Below, one piece after another: positions 7,438 through 16,214 of a stretch of 64,000 nucleotides of DNA. A model generated the notes under the pieces. That model worked only from the letters and a program-made list of their open reading frames with translations, ran no database searches and was not told where the DNA came from. A program made the translations under genes and the position numbers. The stretch lies in contig CBDCVN010000013.1 in NCBI GenBank assembly GCA_965223045.1, positions 2,356,001 through 2,420,000 on the forward strand. Reading direction: 5' to 3'. How positions within the stretch are numbered: the first letter of the stretch is position 1; every line of letters begins with the position of its first letter. This DNA comes from CBDCVN01 sp965223045 (GTDB taxonomy: Bacteria; Deinococcota; Deinococci; Deinococcales; Trueperaceae).

Positions 7438-8675
7438 ACATTTTTGATATCTTTGCTATTTTGATTACCATTACAGCCGTGTTTGGCTATTTTAATGAGC
7501 GTTTTATCAAATTACCTACTCCTATAGGTGTAACTTTAGTAGCGTTACTTTTTTCATTAGGACTTTTGCTATTTAATAATGAGGCAGTGAATTTATGGGG
7601 GGCTTCCTTTTTAGAAAGTCTTAATTTTAATGAGTTAGTTATGCAAGGGATGCTAAGCTTTCTTCTCTTTGCTGGTTCTCTACATGTAGATATAAACGAT
7701 TTAAAAAAGCAAAAGTGGATTATCCTTATCCTTGCTAGCATAGGTGTTTTGCTATCTACTTTTATTGTAGGAAGCTCAATTTACCTTATTTTACCCCTTT
7801 TAGGACTAGAGTTACCTTATCTCTATGCTTTGCTTTTTGGTGCACTAATTTCTCCAACTGATCCTATAGCAGTCCTAGCACTACTCAAGAAGATAGGTGT
7901 GCGCAAAAATATAGAAACACTTTTCACAGGTGAATCACTTTTTAATGATGGTGTAGGTATAGTTGTCTTTACAGTTATTCTTGGTCTTTTAGGTGCAGAT
8001 GCTCATGGAGCAAGCATTACCTTTGAGGGTACTTTAGTTTTATTTGCCCAAGAAGCCTTAGGTGGTCTGCTTTTTGGTTTAGTAATAGGCCTAATAGCAT
8101 ATTTTATGCTCAAAGATGTTGATGATTATACTATTGAAGTCCTTATTACCTTAGCATTAGTGGCTGGTGGTTATGCACTTGCCAATCAAATACATACATC
8201 TGGTCCTCTAGCTATGGTAGTTGCTGGACTCTTTATAGGTAATCGTGGGCGTGACTTTGCTATGAGTGAAAAGACCCGTGAGCACTTAGATACTTTCTGG
8301 GAACTACTGGACGAAATTCTAAATGCAGTGCTTTTTGTACTCATTGGTTTAGAACTATTAGCTATTAACTACTCTACACCTTACATTCTAGCAACACTCA
8401 TTGCCATTCCAGTAGTGCTTATTGCAAGGTTTATCTGTGTGGGTTTACCCATTAGTATTTTTCGTAGGTTTAGAGATTTTCCCCGCTACACTGTGCGAGT
8501 AATGGTTTGGGGAGGCTTACGGGGTGGCATTTCGGTAGCTTTAGCACTTTCTCTTATGCAAAGTAATGAACGTGATCTTATTTTAACCATGACCTATGGG
8601 GTAGTGGTGTTTGCTATCTTAGTACAAGGACTAACAGTGAAAAGACTTGCCAAACAAATCCCTAAAGAAGTATAA
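7434..8675 (+). CDS. Na+/H+ (cation/proton) antiporter, CPA1 / NhaP type
   Basis: A 413-residue inner-membrane antiporter with about 12 hydrophobic helices. CPA1 hallmarks are present: ALISPTDPIAVLALLKKIG, the ion-binding ND of GESLFNDGVGIVVF, and GGLRGGISVALALSL in a late helix. It lacks the C-terminal cytosolic regulatory domain of longer members. It should exchange Na+ or K+ for protons and so maintain pH and ion balance. The start is GTG at 7434 within GTGA, overlapping the Nudix-like stop, so both are read from one message. Ion specificity cannot be judged from sequence. Confidence 0.9.
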   Translation: MNIFDIFAILITITAVFGYFNERFIKLPTPIGVTLVALLFSLGLLLFNNEAVNLWGASFLESLNFNELVMQGMLSFLLFAGSLHVDINDLKKQKWIILILASIGVLLSTFIVGSSIYLILPLLGLELPYLYALLFGALISPTDPIAVLALLKKIGVRKNIETLFTGESLFNDGVGIVVFTVILGLLGADAHGASITFEGTLVLFAQEALGGLLFGLVIGLIAYFMLKDVDDYTIEVLITLALVAGGYALANQIHTSGPLAMVVAGLFIGNRGRDFAMSEKTREHLDTFWELLDEILNAVLFVLIGLELLAINYSTPYILATLIAIPVVLIARFICVGLPISIFRRFRDFPRYTVRVMVWGGLRGGISVALALSLMQSNERDLILTMTYGVVVFAILVQGLTVKRLAKQIPKEV

Positions 8676-8802
8676 GAATTTCTGGGTAGTTCTGTATAAT
8701 TAGGAAGGGACTTTCTGAAAGTAACAATCTTGAACACATCAAGCAAATCTCAAGAGAATGTCTGGGAAATAGGTTTATAGTTTGGGTTACCATACCTGAA
8801 AA

Positions 8803-8832
8803 AGTCCCCCCTGAATTTATTCAGGGGGGACT
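8803..8832 (-). terminator. Rho-independent terminator of the P460 gene
   Basis: A 13-bp perfect stem (AGTCCCCCCTGAA and its complement) with a 4-nt loop. Read on the minus strand it is followed by a run of five T, so it best serves the minus-strand cytochrome gene. It also sits 130 bp after the antiporter and may stop transcription both ways. Confidence 0.8.
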
Positions 8833-8900
8833 CAGTCACTACTTGTAAACGGGAGTGGGTAGTGAGTGATTACTTACTTTAGTAGGTTAATTAGTTAGTT

Positions 8901-9716
8901 TTAAGGGCGATAGGTACTAAACACAAAATCATTATCTTCAACTGCTGTATGGCATGCAAAACACGCAGCACCATCAGTTTCTATAGGAGTATGATCCTCA
9001 TCGGCAGCAAAGATTTGGAAACCCCAACCACCAGTATCTGGGAAGCGTTCTGAATCCCTTTCCATTACTATTACTGCTTTATTAGCACCTTCTACTATCG
9101 CTCCTTTGATAAAAGAAGTTTCTAGCAGGTCCAAAACTATAACTGAACCATCTTCAAATCCTACAGAGTCTGTACCTTCAGCTTCATCACTTTTAGCTTC
9201 AGCATCTTCAGCCTCATCACCTTCAGCCTCAGCATCCTCAGCTTCGTCACCTTCAGCCTCATCACCCTCGGCTTCTTCATCTTCACCCTCAGACTCTTCA
9301 CCCTCTTCACTTAAGTAACCCTTTAAAGCTATTTCATTGGCATAAATATGATGAAATCCTTCAACTAGACCAGCCAACTCATGATTTGGTTGAATAATCA
9401 TGCTCTTAATATGAGTCCAATTACGATAACCTTCAGGGTAAGCAAGTACTTCCTCAACATCTTCATCTGATTCGGCGTCTTCCTCAGCATCTTCATCTGA
9501 TTCAACGTCTTCCTCAGCATCTTCATCTGATTCGGCGTCTTCCTCAGCATCTTCATCTGATTCGGCGTCTTCCTCAGCATCTTCACTTACTGCTTCCTCC
9601 GAAGTCTCTTCAGCAGTTGTAGCTGTCTCATCTGAAGCTTCTCCTTGAGCCAGGACATCAAACACAACAAACAAACCTAAAAGAATTGCAATAAGAGCTA
9701 TAAAAACTCTATTCAT
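8901..9716 (-). CDS. Exported cytochrome P460-like protein with acidic repeats
   Basis: This 271-residue protein has a signal peptide (MNRVFIALIAILLGLFVVFDVLAQ). An acidic tandem repeat follows (unit AEEDAESDED, about residues 45-88), then a cytochrome P460 domain. That domain has YPEGYRNWTHIKSMII, HHIYANEIAL, GGWGFQIFAA and the haem c site CFACH near the C-terminus. P460 cytochromes oxidise hydroxylamine or bind NO; the role here is open. A second acidic low-complexity block (EGDEAEGDEAEDAEAEGDEA) is inserted inside the P460 domain, about residues 140-180. The start ATG has GGAGG upstream, and a strong terminator follows the gene. Confidence 0.85.
   Translation of the reverse strand: MNRVFIALIAILLGLFVVFDVLAQGEASDETATTAEETSEEAVSEDAEEDAESDEDAEEDAESDEDAEEDVESDEDAEEDAESDEDVEEVLAYPEGYRNWTHIKSMIIQPNHELAGLVEGFHHIYANEIALKGYLSEEGEESEGEDEEAEGDEAEGDEAEDAEAEGDEAEDAEAKSDEAEGTDSVGFEDGSVIVLDLLETSFIKGAIVEGANKAVIVMERDSERFPDTGGWGFQIFAADEDHTPIETDGAACFACHTAVEDNDFVFSTYRP
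9451..9585. repeat. 30-bp tandem repeat, about 4.5 copies, coding
   Basis: Units start at 9451, 9481, 9511, 9541 and a partial one at 9571. They are nearly identical in DNA and encode the 10-residue acidic unit AEEDAESDED of the P460 protein. Near identity at silent sites suggests recent copy-number change by slippage or unequal crossover. Confidence 0.9.
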
Positions 9717-9915
9717 TATTTCTAACCTCCATGTAGAAGTGCTGCCAAAAACAACTTACCCATTTGGGTATATAATCAACCTCCATAATATGTTTGAGGT
9801 GTGAGTAAATTACTCTTTAGCAACTCCTAAACTAAAATTACTCAGCCATAATAAAATTTAAAATATTAATTTGTCAAGTTGGAGAACTAACTATAGTTTC
9901 TTAAAGTAAAGTAAT

Positions 9916-10038
9916 ATGAAACGAATTCTAGTACTATGCACTCATAACTCTGCACGTAGTCAAATGGCAGAAGGTTGGTTGCGACACTATTCTAAAGAGC
10001 TAGGGGTAGAGTTAAAGGTATACTCAGCAGGTATAGAA
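9916..10038 (+). pseudogene. arsC: 5' fragment of arsenate reductase (LMW-PTP fold), cut by an IS
   Basis: Codons 1-41 of a thioredoxin-coupled arsenate reductase. The protein starts MKRILVLCTHNSARSQMAEG, with the CX5R phosphate/arsenate loop intact, and breaks off at YSAGIE. The reading frame then runs on into the insertion sequence until a stop at 10152. The second half is at 11926-12237. Joining the two halves after deleting the IS and one copy of its 6-bp duplication gives an uninterrupted frame (GIE-KTKVKPDA), so the disruption is recent and in principle reversible. Confidence 0.9.
10033..10038. repeat. Target-site duplication, left copy (ATAGAA)
   Basis: ATAGAA here and at 11920-11925 directly flanks the IS1634-like element. 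Both copies fit the arsC frame. Confidence 0.85.
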
Positions 10039-11919
10039 CGCAAGTTGTATCGAAAAAACGCCATTTTCACTTTCAAAAACACTGTTACCAAAGCCAGTAT
10101 CACCACTTTTCTACTTTTTTCAAGTAGCCACAGCATATCATTGACAAAATAGGGATATATTTTTATAGTGTAGCCATAGTGGCTACTACAAACAATATGC
10201 ACCTAGAGATCCAGTATGCGAATACAGATAAGCCAGTAGGAGTAATACGTAGCAGCTATCGTGAAGATGGAAAAATAAAACACAAACAATTCGGAAGGAT
10301 AACAGGACAAACTCTAGAGCAACTTAAAATGTTACAGCTAACCTTTCGTAATGAGGTTATTGCTAAAAGTAATCCAAAAGCTGTACAAATAGTAGGCAGT
10401 AAAGAATATGGAGCAAGTCATACGATATTGTCAATGATTAAGGAAATAGGATTAGATAAGGCAATGTATTCACAACCCCAGCCATGGGTGAGTAACATAA
10501 GCGCGATGATAATAGGTAGGATAATATTTGCTGGAAGCAAGTTAGCATTATGCAATCAATATAATAATAGTAGTCTTTGGGAACAATGTGGAGTAGAAGG
10601 AAGACCAGATGTAAGAAAACATTGTTATGAGGCATTAGATAGACTGCTAGCAAGACAAAAAGGAATTCAGAAGAAGTTAGCCAAGAAACATCTCAAGAAT
10701 GGAAATCTTGTACTATATGATGTCACGAGCAGTTATTTGGAAGGCCAATACACAAATAGCGAATTGGTAAAATATGGATATAACCGAGACGGGAAGAAGA
10801 AACATGAACAAATAGTAATAGGATTAATATGTAATGGAGAAGGTTGTCCAGTAGGAGTAGAAGTTTTCAAGGGAAATACTAAGGATCAGACAACAGTTTC
10901 AAACAAGATAGGAGAACTAAAAGAGACGTATGAAATAAAGCAAGCGATATTTGTAGGGGATAGAGGAATGGTAACAGAAGCAATAGCAGAAGAATTAGAG
11001 GAAAAAGGTGTAAAGACAATAGGAGCACTAACAAGGGCTGGAATACATAAACTAATAGAAAAAGGAATAATAAAGCCATCTGAGTTCAATGAAAAGAAGA
11101 TAACAGAGGTAGTAAACGCTGAAAATCCAAGTAGAAGATACTGTTTATGCAAAAACCCTGAATCAGCAAAACGAGATGCAAAAACGAGAGAAAAACTGAT
11201 TGAACTGACGACTGAGGAGCTTGAAGAAATAGCAAACTACAAGCAAAAAACAACTGTAGAGGTATTGGGAGCACGAGTAGGAAAAGTGCTACAGAAATAC
11301 AAAATGGGTAAATATATTAGTTGGAAAGTAACAGGAGATAATAAAGAAAAGGAATCAACCAAACATAAGCTGTTATGGAGTAAAAAAGAAGGGGCAATAG
11401 CAAAAGCTAAGGATCTAGATGGATGTTATGTAATAACAACCAAAGTAGATGAAAAAACGATGGACAAAGAAGAGGTTGTGACTAGCTACAAGAAACTAGA
11501 GCAAGTAGAAAAAGCATTCCGCAATTTAAAAACAGTGCAGTTAGAAATGCGACCTGTGTATCATAATCTAGATCATCGTATCAAAGCACATGTATTTTTA
11601 TGTATGCTAGCGTATTATGTGCAGTGGCACATGCAAAAACGATTAGGACCATTGTTCAAGAAGGACAAAAAAGGATGGGAAAGAAGATGGACGTTTGTAC
11701 AAGTAATAGAAACACTGAAAACAATCACCAGAAATAGAATTGAAACAAATGGAATGTCTTTTTATCGGAACACTGTTCCAGACGAAGAGCAAAAATATAT
11801 CTTAGACCTGATGGGGGTCGAGATGTAGCCATTTTTTATAAAAAATAATTTCACCCTAAAACCCCAAATAGCACGGGATTTTAGGGGTCAAAAACCCTAC
11901 TTTTTGATGACAAAATGCG
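10039..11919 (+). mobile_element. IS1634-like insertion sequence, 1881 bp
   Basis: The element is bounded by a 6-bp direct repeat ATAGAA and imperfect terminal inverted repeats: left CGCAAGTTGTATCGAAAAA, right (complement) CGCATTTTGTCATCAAAAA, 14 matches in 20 without gaps. It carries one full-length transposase gene. Length, duplication size and transposase type fit the IS4/IS1634 group. It contains no CTCGAG motif, unlike the surrounding chromosome, and its coding sequence is richer in A than its neighbours, both consistent with recent arrival. Confidence 0.9.
10197..11828 (+). CDS. IS1634-family transposase
   Basis: An intact DDE transposase of about 543 residues. It begins MHLEIQYANTDKPVGVIRSS. 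Catalytic acidic residues are expected in LVLYDVTSSYLEG (first Asp) and QAIFVGDRGMVTEAI (second Asp). The C-terminal YKKLEQVEKAFRNLKTVQLE holds the late Glu with the YREK-like spacing typical of IS4 relatives, and VYHNLDHRIKAHVFLCMLAYY follows. A GTG at 10179 is in frame, but the ATG at 10197 starts where related transposases begin. No premature stop or frameshift is seen, so the element may still be active. Confidence 0.9.
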   Translation: MHLEIQYANTDKPVGVIRSSYREDGKIKHKQFGRITGQTLEQLKMLQLTFRNEVIAKSNPKAVQIVGSKEYGASHTILSMIKEIGLDKAMYSQPQPWVSNISAMIIGRIIFAGSKLALCNQYNNSSLWEQCGVEGRPDVRKHCYEALDRLLARQKGIQKKLAKKHLKNGNLVLYDVTSSYLEGQYTNSELVKYGYNRDGKKKHEQIVIGLICNGEGCPVGVEVFKGNTKDQTTVSNKIGELKETYEIKQAIFVGDRGMVTEAIAEELEEKGVKTIGALTRAGIHKLIEKGIIKPSEFNEKKITEVVNAENPSRRYCLCKNPESAKRDAKTREKLIELTTEELEEIANYKQKTTVEVLGARVGKVLQKYKMGKYISWKVTGDNKEKESTKHKLLWSKKEGAIAKAKDLDGCYVITTKVDEKTMDKEEVVTSYKKLEQVEKAFRNLKTVQLEMRPVYHNLDHRIKAHVFLCMLAYYVQWHMQKRLGPLFKKDKKGWERRWTFVQVIETLKTITRNRIETNGMSFYRNTVPDEEQKYILDLMGVEM

Positions 11920-11925
11920 ATAGAA

Positions 11926-12237
11926 AAAACTAAAGTAAAGCCTGATGCTATTGCTGTTATGCAAGAGGTTGGTATTGATCTAAGTATGCACTCTTCTAAA
12001 ACAATTCAAGACTTGTCTGATCCTTGGGGTTTTGATGTAGTCATTACTGTGTGCGATAGTACCAATGAGGTTTGTCCTACCCATCCTACTAAAACCACAA
12101 GGTTACATATCTCACTTCCTGATCCTTCAGGAGAGTCTTTAGAACATTGGCGTGAAGTGCGGGATGCCCTTAGTGAGATGAGCTATACTGTGGTCCAAAA
12201 TCTTCAACAAGGGTATCAGTTAACTAAGTATCTGTAA
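11926..12237 (+). pseudogene. arsC: 3' fragment of arsenate reductase (LMW-PTP fold)
   Basis: This continues the arsC frame after the IS: KTKVKPDAIAVMQEVGIDLS, then the paired cysteines of VITVCDSTNEVCPTHP. Those correspond to the second and third catalytic Cys of the thioredoxin-dependent (Staphylococcus pI258-type) arsenate reductase. The tail HWREVRDALSEMSYTVVQNL completes the domain. The last codons and stop lie within a 31-bp sequence that recurs inverted at 12690-12720. No ars operon partner (arsR, arsB, acr3) is nearby. Confidence 0.9.
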
Positions 12238-12720
12238 TTTTATAACTGTCCAGTTTTACAGAATAGCAGGAACAGCACGACAATTCTTATGGGGTGACTT
12301 CATGAAAACCATAGGCATATTTTTTCCAAAAAAAGATAGAACAAGCACAGCAAAGAGCTTAGTCAATTTTCTCCAAAAAATCCGTACAGCAAATACTTCT
12401 TTCATCAATTACACTTTTCTTTGCTGAAACCCCTCTAGGTTTTTACATTGATTATCCTGTGCTATAATCCTAATTGTAATCTTCTTTTCCTAATAGTGCT
12501 TTTGGAGCATCTTGATAATTTGCCGATGTGTGTTTGTTTTCAATACCCTAATTTTATTGATTTCAAAAGCAACATAACAACATTTCCCTTTGCCTGACAA
12601 GCTAAAACAGAAAATCTGTTAATTTTTGCCTCGGAAATCTAATGATTATTACCCCTATTGTGCCCTACTGCACATTGCTTTTGACGATTCTGGACACTTA
12701 TTTAATTACAGATACTTAGT
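12223..12720. repeat. 498-bp segment bounded by 31-bp inverted repeats (MITE- or IS-relic-like)
   Basis: Positions 12223-12253 and the complement of 12690-12720 match at 28 of 31 bases, starting ACTAAGTATCTGTAATT and ending TGTCCAG. The 436 bp between them has stops in all frames and no transposase. The left arm overlaps the final codons of arsC and its stop. It looks like a non-autonomous element or an inverted duplication. No convincing target duplication was found outside the arms. A 41-codon frame from 12302 is not credible as a gene. Confidence 0.6.
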
Positions 12721-12781
12721 AAAGTTACGATCAGCAATTTGGCAAAGCCTTTTGACAAGAGTTTGACATATCTTAGTATAC

Positions 12782-14758
12782 TCAGTTGCCAAACAAATCA
12801 TAGATAGTAATGGTGTTGCCTTGCTCTACCAGTCCCGTACTCACTACCAAATAGCGTCCATCAGGGTTAAAGGTTACTGAGTGAACAGGGTGGATGTAAT
12901 CTGAGAGCTCGAGCAATTCACTGCCATCACTAATTTGCCACAGCAAAACCCTGTGATCCCTGCCACCTGAAGCCAAAATATTGCTATCTGGACTAAAGGC
13001 TAATGATAGAACGTTATCCCATTGTCCTAGAAAGGAGTGTGCATTACTATGATCATCTAGCTTCCATACTTCAGTATGAACATTGTGTCCTGAAGCCAAA
13101 AATTTCCCGTCAGGACTAAAAACTACTGGCCAAACCATTCCTCTATATCCTTGCAGTACCCCTAATTCTTGACTATCATTTACTCTATGCAGTTTGACAG
13201 TAGTATCCCAACTCCCTGAGGCTAAAAGTTCACTATCAGGACTAAAAGCTACTGAGTGAACTTGATTATACCTTGGAATGAAGCTAACCTCACTTCCATT
13301 ATCTACTTGCCATAGTCTTACAGAGTGATCCATACTACCAGAAGCCAAAAGAGTACTGTCTGGACTGAAAGCTACAGCATTGACATCATCTTCATGTCCT
13401 ACAAGAGTACGGACAATGCTGCTGTCACTAAGCTGCCAAATTATTATAGTGTCATCATCACTGCCTGATGCTAAAAGACTACCATCAGTATTGAAAGCTA
13501 GTGAATTAACAGCACTTTTGTGCCCAGCTAGAGCATCAATTTCATAGCCACTGTTCATATCCCATAATCTCACCATGCCATCCGTACCAGCAGAAGCTAA
13601 TAGGTCTCCACTGGGAGTAAAGGCTACTGACTTTACAAAGCTATTGTATGCAGGCAAACTACGCAACTCACTACCATCACTTGCTTGCCACAGCTTGATA
13701 GTTCCATTGGCACTACCTGAAGCTAGAGATTGACCATCAGCACTAAAGCTCACTGATTCAACAAAACTATTATGCCCTGAAATAGTATACTCTTCGCTAC
13801 CAGTACTTACCTGCCATAGCTTGATTGTTTTATCCCAACTTCCTGAAGCTAATAGTGTGCCATCAGGGCTAAAGGCTAGAGACTCTACATCACTCTTATG
13901 TCCTGAAAGTGTATGTAACAAGCTACCATCACTCACCTGCCATAGTTTGATAGTTTTATCCCAACTTCCTGAAGCTAATAGTGTGCCATCAGGGCTAAAA
14001 GCTAATGTTTCAATCCAGTCACTATGCCCTGATAAAGAGTGTAACAAGCTACCGTCGCTTATTTGCCATAGTTTTACTGCTTTATCTGGGCTACTGGAGG
14101 CCACAGTTTGACCATCAGGGCTAAAGGTAACTGGCCAGTGATACTCTGGAAAAGTTTGTAGCAACCTACCATCACTCACTTGCCATAGTTTTATTGTTCT
14201 ATCACCATCTCCTGAAACTAAAAATTTGCCGTCAGGACTAAATGCCACTGATTTGACAGGTTGGGGTTGGGGATCTTCATTTTCAGAGGATACATCACCT
14301 GTTAATATGGTGCTTAGCAAACTACTATCGCTAATTTGCCATAGTTTTATAGTTCCATCGTCACTACCTGAAGCTAGAAGGTTGCCATCAGGACTAAAGG
14401 CTAGTGATTGAACTGCCTTTCTATGGCTTGCTAGGGTAAATACTAAATCGCCTGTAGTAGCTTCAAATAGGTAAATGTAATGTGTTGCAGCTGCTAGTAA
14501 ATCATTATTGGGGCTAAAGGCAATTGCTGATATAGGATCAGTATTGTTATGCCCTTTTAAGGCAAATTTTATGGATAGGTTATCTAAATCAATGAGGGGA
14601 CTGATTTGCTCTGCTGCTAAAGCCTTATTGCTTTGGGGGCTATTATCTTCTTCAGCAGCCTGTGCTTTGCCTTGCCAAGGCATTATTACTATTATCAACA
14701 AAATTAGTAGGATGCTCGAGCACCAAAATCTAAATCTCTGGGTAGTATCATGTAGCAT
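12782..14758 (-). CDS. Secreted 14-blade WD40 repeat protein
   Basis: A 658-residue protein with an N-terminal signal/anchor (about 11-34, ILLILLIIVIMPWQGKAQA) and fourteen WD40 repeats of about 42 residues filling the rest. This is enough for two seven-bladed propellers. Most blades carry VxSLAFSPDGxLLASGSxDxTIKLW. Blades 5 and 6 are almost identical. WD40 propellers are protein-binding platforms, so this is likely an extracytoplasmic scaffold or sensor. It is the last gene of a three-gene minus-strand run after the SARP regulator and a secreted subtilase, 35 bp after the subtilase stop. The ATG at 14758 has AAGGAG at good spacing. No enzymatic domain is visible. Confidence 0.92.
   Translation of the reverse strand: MLHDTTQRFRFWCSSILLILLIIVIMPWQGKAQAAEEDNSPQSNKALAAEQISPLIDLDNLSIKFALKGHNNTDPISAIAFSPNNDLLAAATHYIYLFEATTGDLVFTLASHRKAVQSLAFSPDGNLLASGSDDGTIKLWQISDSSLLSTILTGDVSSENEDPQPQPVKSVAFSPDGKFLVSGDGDRTIKLWQVSDGRLLQTFPEYHWPVTFSPDGQTVASSSPDKAVKLWQISDGSLLHSLSGHSDWIETLAFSPDGTLLASGSWDKTIKLWQVSDGSLLHTLSGHKSDVESLAFSPDGTLLASGSWDKTIKLWQVSTGSEEYTISGHNSFVESVSFSADGQSLASGSANGTIKLWQASDGSELRSLPAYNSFVKSVAFTPSGDLLASAGTDGMVRLWDMNSGYEIDALAGHKSAVNSLAFNTDGSLLASGSDDDTIIIWQLSDSSIVRTLVGHEDDVNAVAFSPDSTLLASGSMDHSVRLWQVDNGSEVSFIPRYNQVHSVAFSPDSELLASGSWDTTVKLHRVNDSQELGVLQGYRGMVWPVVFSPDGKFLASGHNVHTEVWKLDDHSNAHSFLGQWDNVLSLAFSPDSNILASGGRDHRVLLWQISDGSELLELSDYIHPVHSVTFNPDGRYLVVSTGLVEQGNTITIYDLFGN
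13811..14062. repeat. Near-identical tandem duplication of one WD40 blade
   Basis: Two consecutive 126-bp units encoding blades 5 and 6 share a 46-bp exactly identical stretch, starting near 13827 and again near 13953. The other blades diverge at silent positions, so this pair arose by a recent internal duplication. Confidence 0.75.
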
Positions 14759-14793
14759 TATTAGCTCCTTATTTCAGCATCTAATTATCTAGA

Positions 14794-16209
14794 CTATTCA
14801 TTATTCGGTAAGTCACAGGTTTCCTGCACTGCTCGAACAAGGGGTACATTTTCTCCAGTAGCTTGTAGTAACTTTGGCAATCTCCATAAATTAATATCGT
14901 CAACGTATTTTTTTAGCTCACGACCACACAAATAATCAGTTTCTGATCTTGCCAAATCCAAAGCAAGAAAAACTGTTACTACTGGAGCAGAAAAGGAGCT
15001 GCCAGCATAGACTATTTGCGCATTTTCTTTATAATTTTCTAAAGGGTCAGTAAGAGTGTACCAACCGCCTAGTGCCATGATCTTGCCATCATCAGTAAAA
15101 TCTGCTTTTTTACCTGTTTCATCACTAGCACTCACACTTATTACCTCTGGCCAAGCAGCTGGGTATAGAGAGTATCCAAGAGAATAGTTGCCCGCTGCAG
15201 CCACGAAAATGTTATTTACTCCTGCTTCTTTTTTACGTGCAGAGTGAGCTATAAGATCAAGAACATATTCATTATCACGGGTGGTCTTATAAGTAACAAG
15301 TCTACGAATAGACCCTGCTAACTCTTCTTTGGTATAGCCTCCACGTAAGTGTTTATTGGCTTCTGCTACTTCTGCTAGATAACTTTCAAAGTTAGCATAG
15401 TCCTTACTCCTAAAATCTTTGAAAACACTACAAGGCAACAAAGAATAGCTCATATTCACTACATTGTCCTTAATGTCTTCATCCAAGTATAGCTTGAGTA
15501 GTAAATTGTTTAGGTCGTTGGTAATTTTATGAATGTTAGCTCTGTTTACTTTACCAATATCGAACGCTGTTACCACGATACGCTCATTACGTTCTGGGTT
15601 CCAGAAAACAACTCTGTTCTCACTAGCTAATTGCGAAGTATCCATTTTAAAATCACTAGCTGCTTTGAGCAGAGCTAAGGTATGATTAAAGACCAAAGCA
15701 CCGTGGGAAAACTGCCCTTCCCGTTGTAGCTTAAGTATTTCTTGCCTTAAGGCTTTAGAACGTTTTTTAGCATCAATAGGCCAAGTCTTTTGACCTAATT
15801 CAAAAAACTCCTCACCTAAAATAGCGTTAGTATCCTCCAAAGTTAACACATGACCCTTAAAATCATCAATTATTATTATTGAAACAGATTCTTCTATATT
15901 CGCTATTTTTGCTAGCTCCTTTAGTTCATCTGCTAGATTTTTAGGGTGGGTAGAGGTAATATTAAAGGAACTGTCAGCTACAGCCAAACCACTTGTACCA
16001 CCAGAGGCATACCAACCTTCACCAGGTAGATCAAAGTCATTAAAACTACAACTACCAGACTCTGAGAAAAGCTTTTTACCAAGTATTCCAGTAACTTGTG
16101 AGATAATTTCCTCAAAGTCAAGTTGATTAAATGGATCTGAAGGCTGGTTTGCTAAAGCCGTACTAGAGCAAATCGAGCAAATAAATATAGTAAAATAAAG
16201 TCTAAGCAT
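14794..16209 (-). CDS. Secreted subtilisin-like (S8) serine protease
   Basis: A 471-residue protein with signal peptide (MLRLYFTIFICSICSSTALA) and a divergent S8 domain. Likely catalytic residues are Asp in SIIIIDDFKGH (115/116), His in QFSHGALV (169), the oxyanion Asn in VAAAGNYS (341) and Ser in GSSFSAP (405). The spacing and order D-H-N-S fit subtilases. The region between His and Asn is unusually long. A GTG at 16218 is in frame, but AAAGGTG sits correctly for the ATG at 16209. The upstream SARP gene's stop lies inside this ribosome-binding region, so translation is coupled. Its target is unknown; the neighbours suggest processing of exported proteins or signalling. Confidence 0.88.
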   Translation of the reverse strand: MLRLYFTIFICSICSSTALANQPSDPFNQLDFEEIISQVTGILGKKLFSESGSCSFNDFDLPGEGWYASGGTSGLAVADSSFNITSTHPKNLADELKELAKIANIEESVSIIIIDDFKGHVLTLEDTNAILGEEFFELGQKTWPIDAKKRSKALRQEILKLQREGQFSHGALVFNHTLALLKAASDFKMDTSQLASENRVVFWNPERNERIVVTAFDIGKVNRANIHKITNDLNNLLLKLYLDEDIKDNVVNMSYSLLPCSVFKDFRSKDYANFESYLAEVAEANKHLRGGYTKEELAGSIRRLVTYKTTRDNEYVLDLIAHSARKKEAGVNNIFVAAAGNYSLGYSLYPAAWPEVISVSASDETGKKADFTDDGKIMALGGWYTLTDPLENYKENAQIVYAGSSFSAPVVTVFLALDLARSETDYLCGRELKKYVDDINLWRLPKLLQATGENVPLVRAVQETCDLPNNE

Positions 16210-16214
16210 CTTTT

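Noticed and set aside
9451..9585. CRISPR-like regular repeat
   Set aside because: The 30-bp units abut without spacers and are codons of the acidic repeat in the P460 gene.
12302..12427. 41-codon frame inside the 498-bp inverted-repeat block
   Set aside because: Short, no recognisable protein character and no translation signal; the block looks non-coding.
12782..14758. NACHT/STAND-WD40 fusion as seen in some defence proteins
   Set aside because: The WD40 protein has a signal peptide and no NTPase domain; the STAND ATPase is in a separate gene of the operon.
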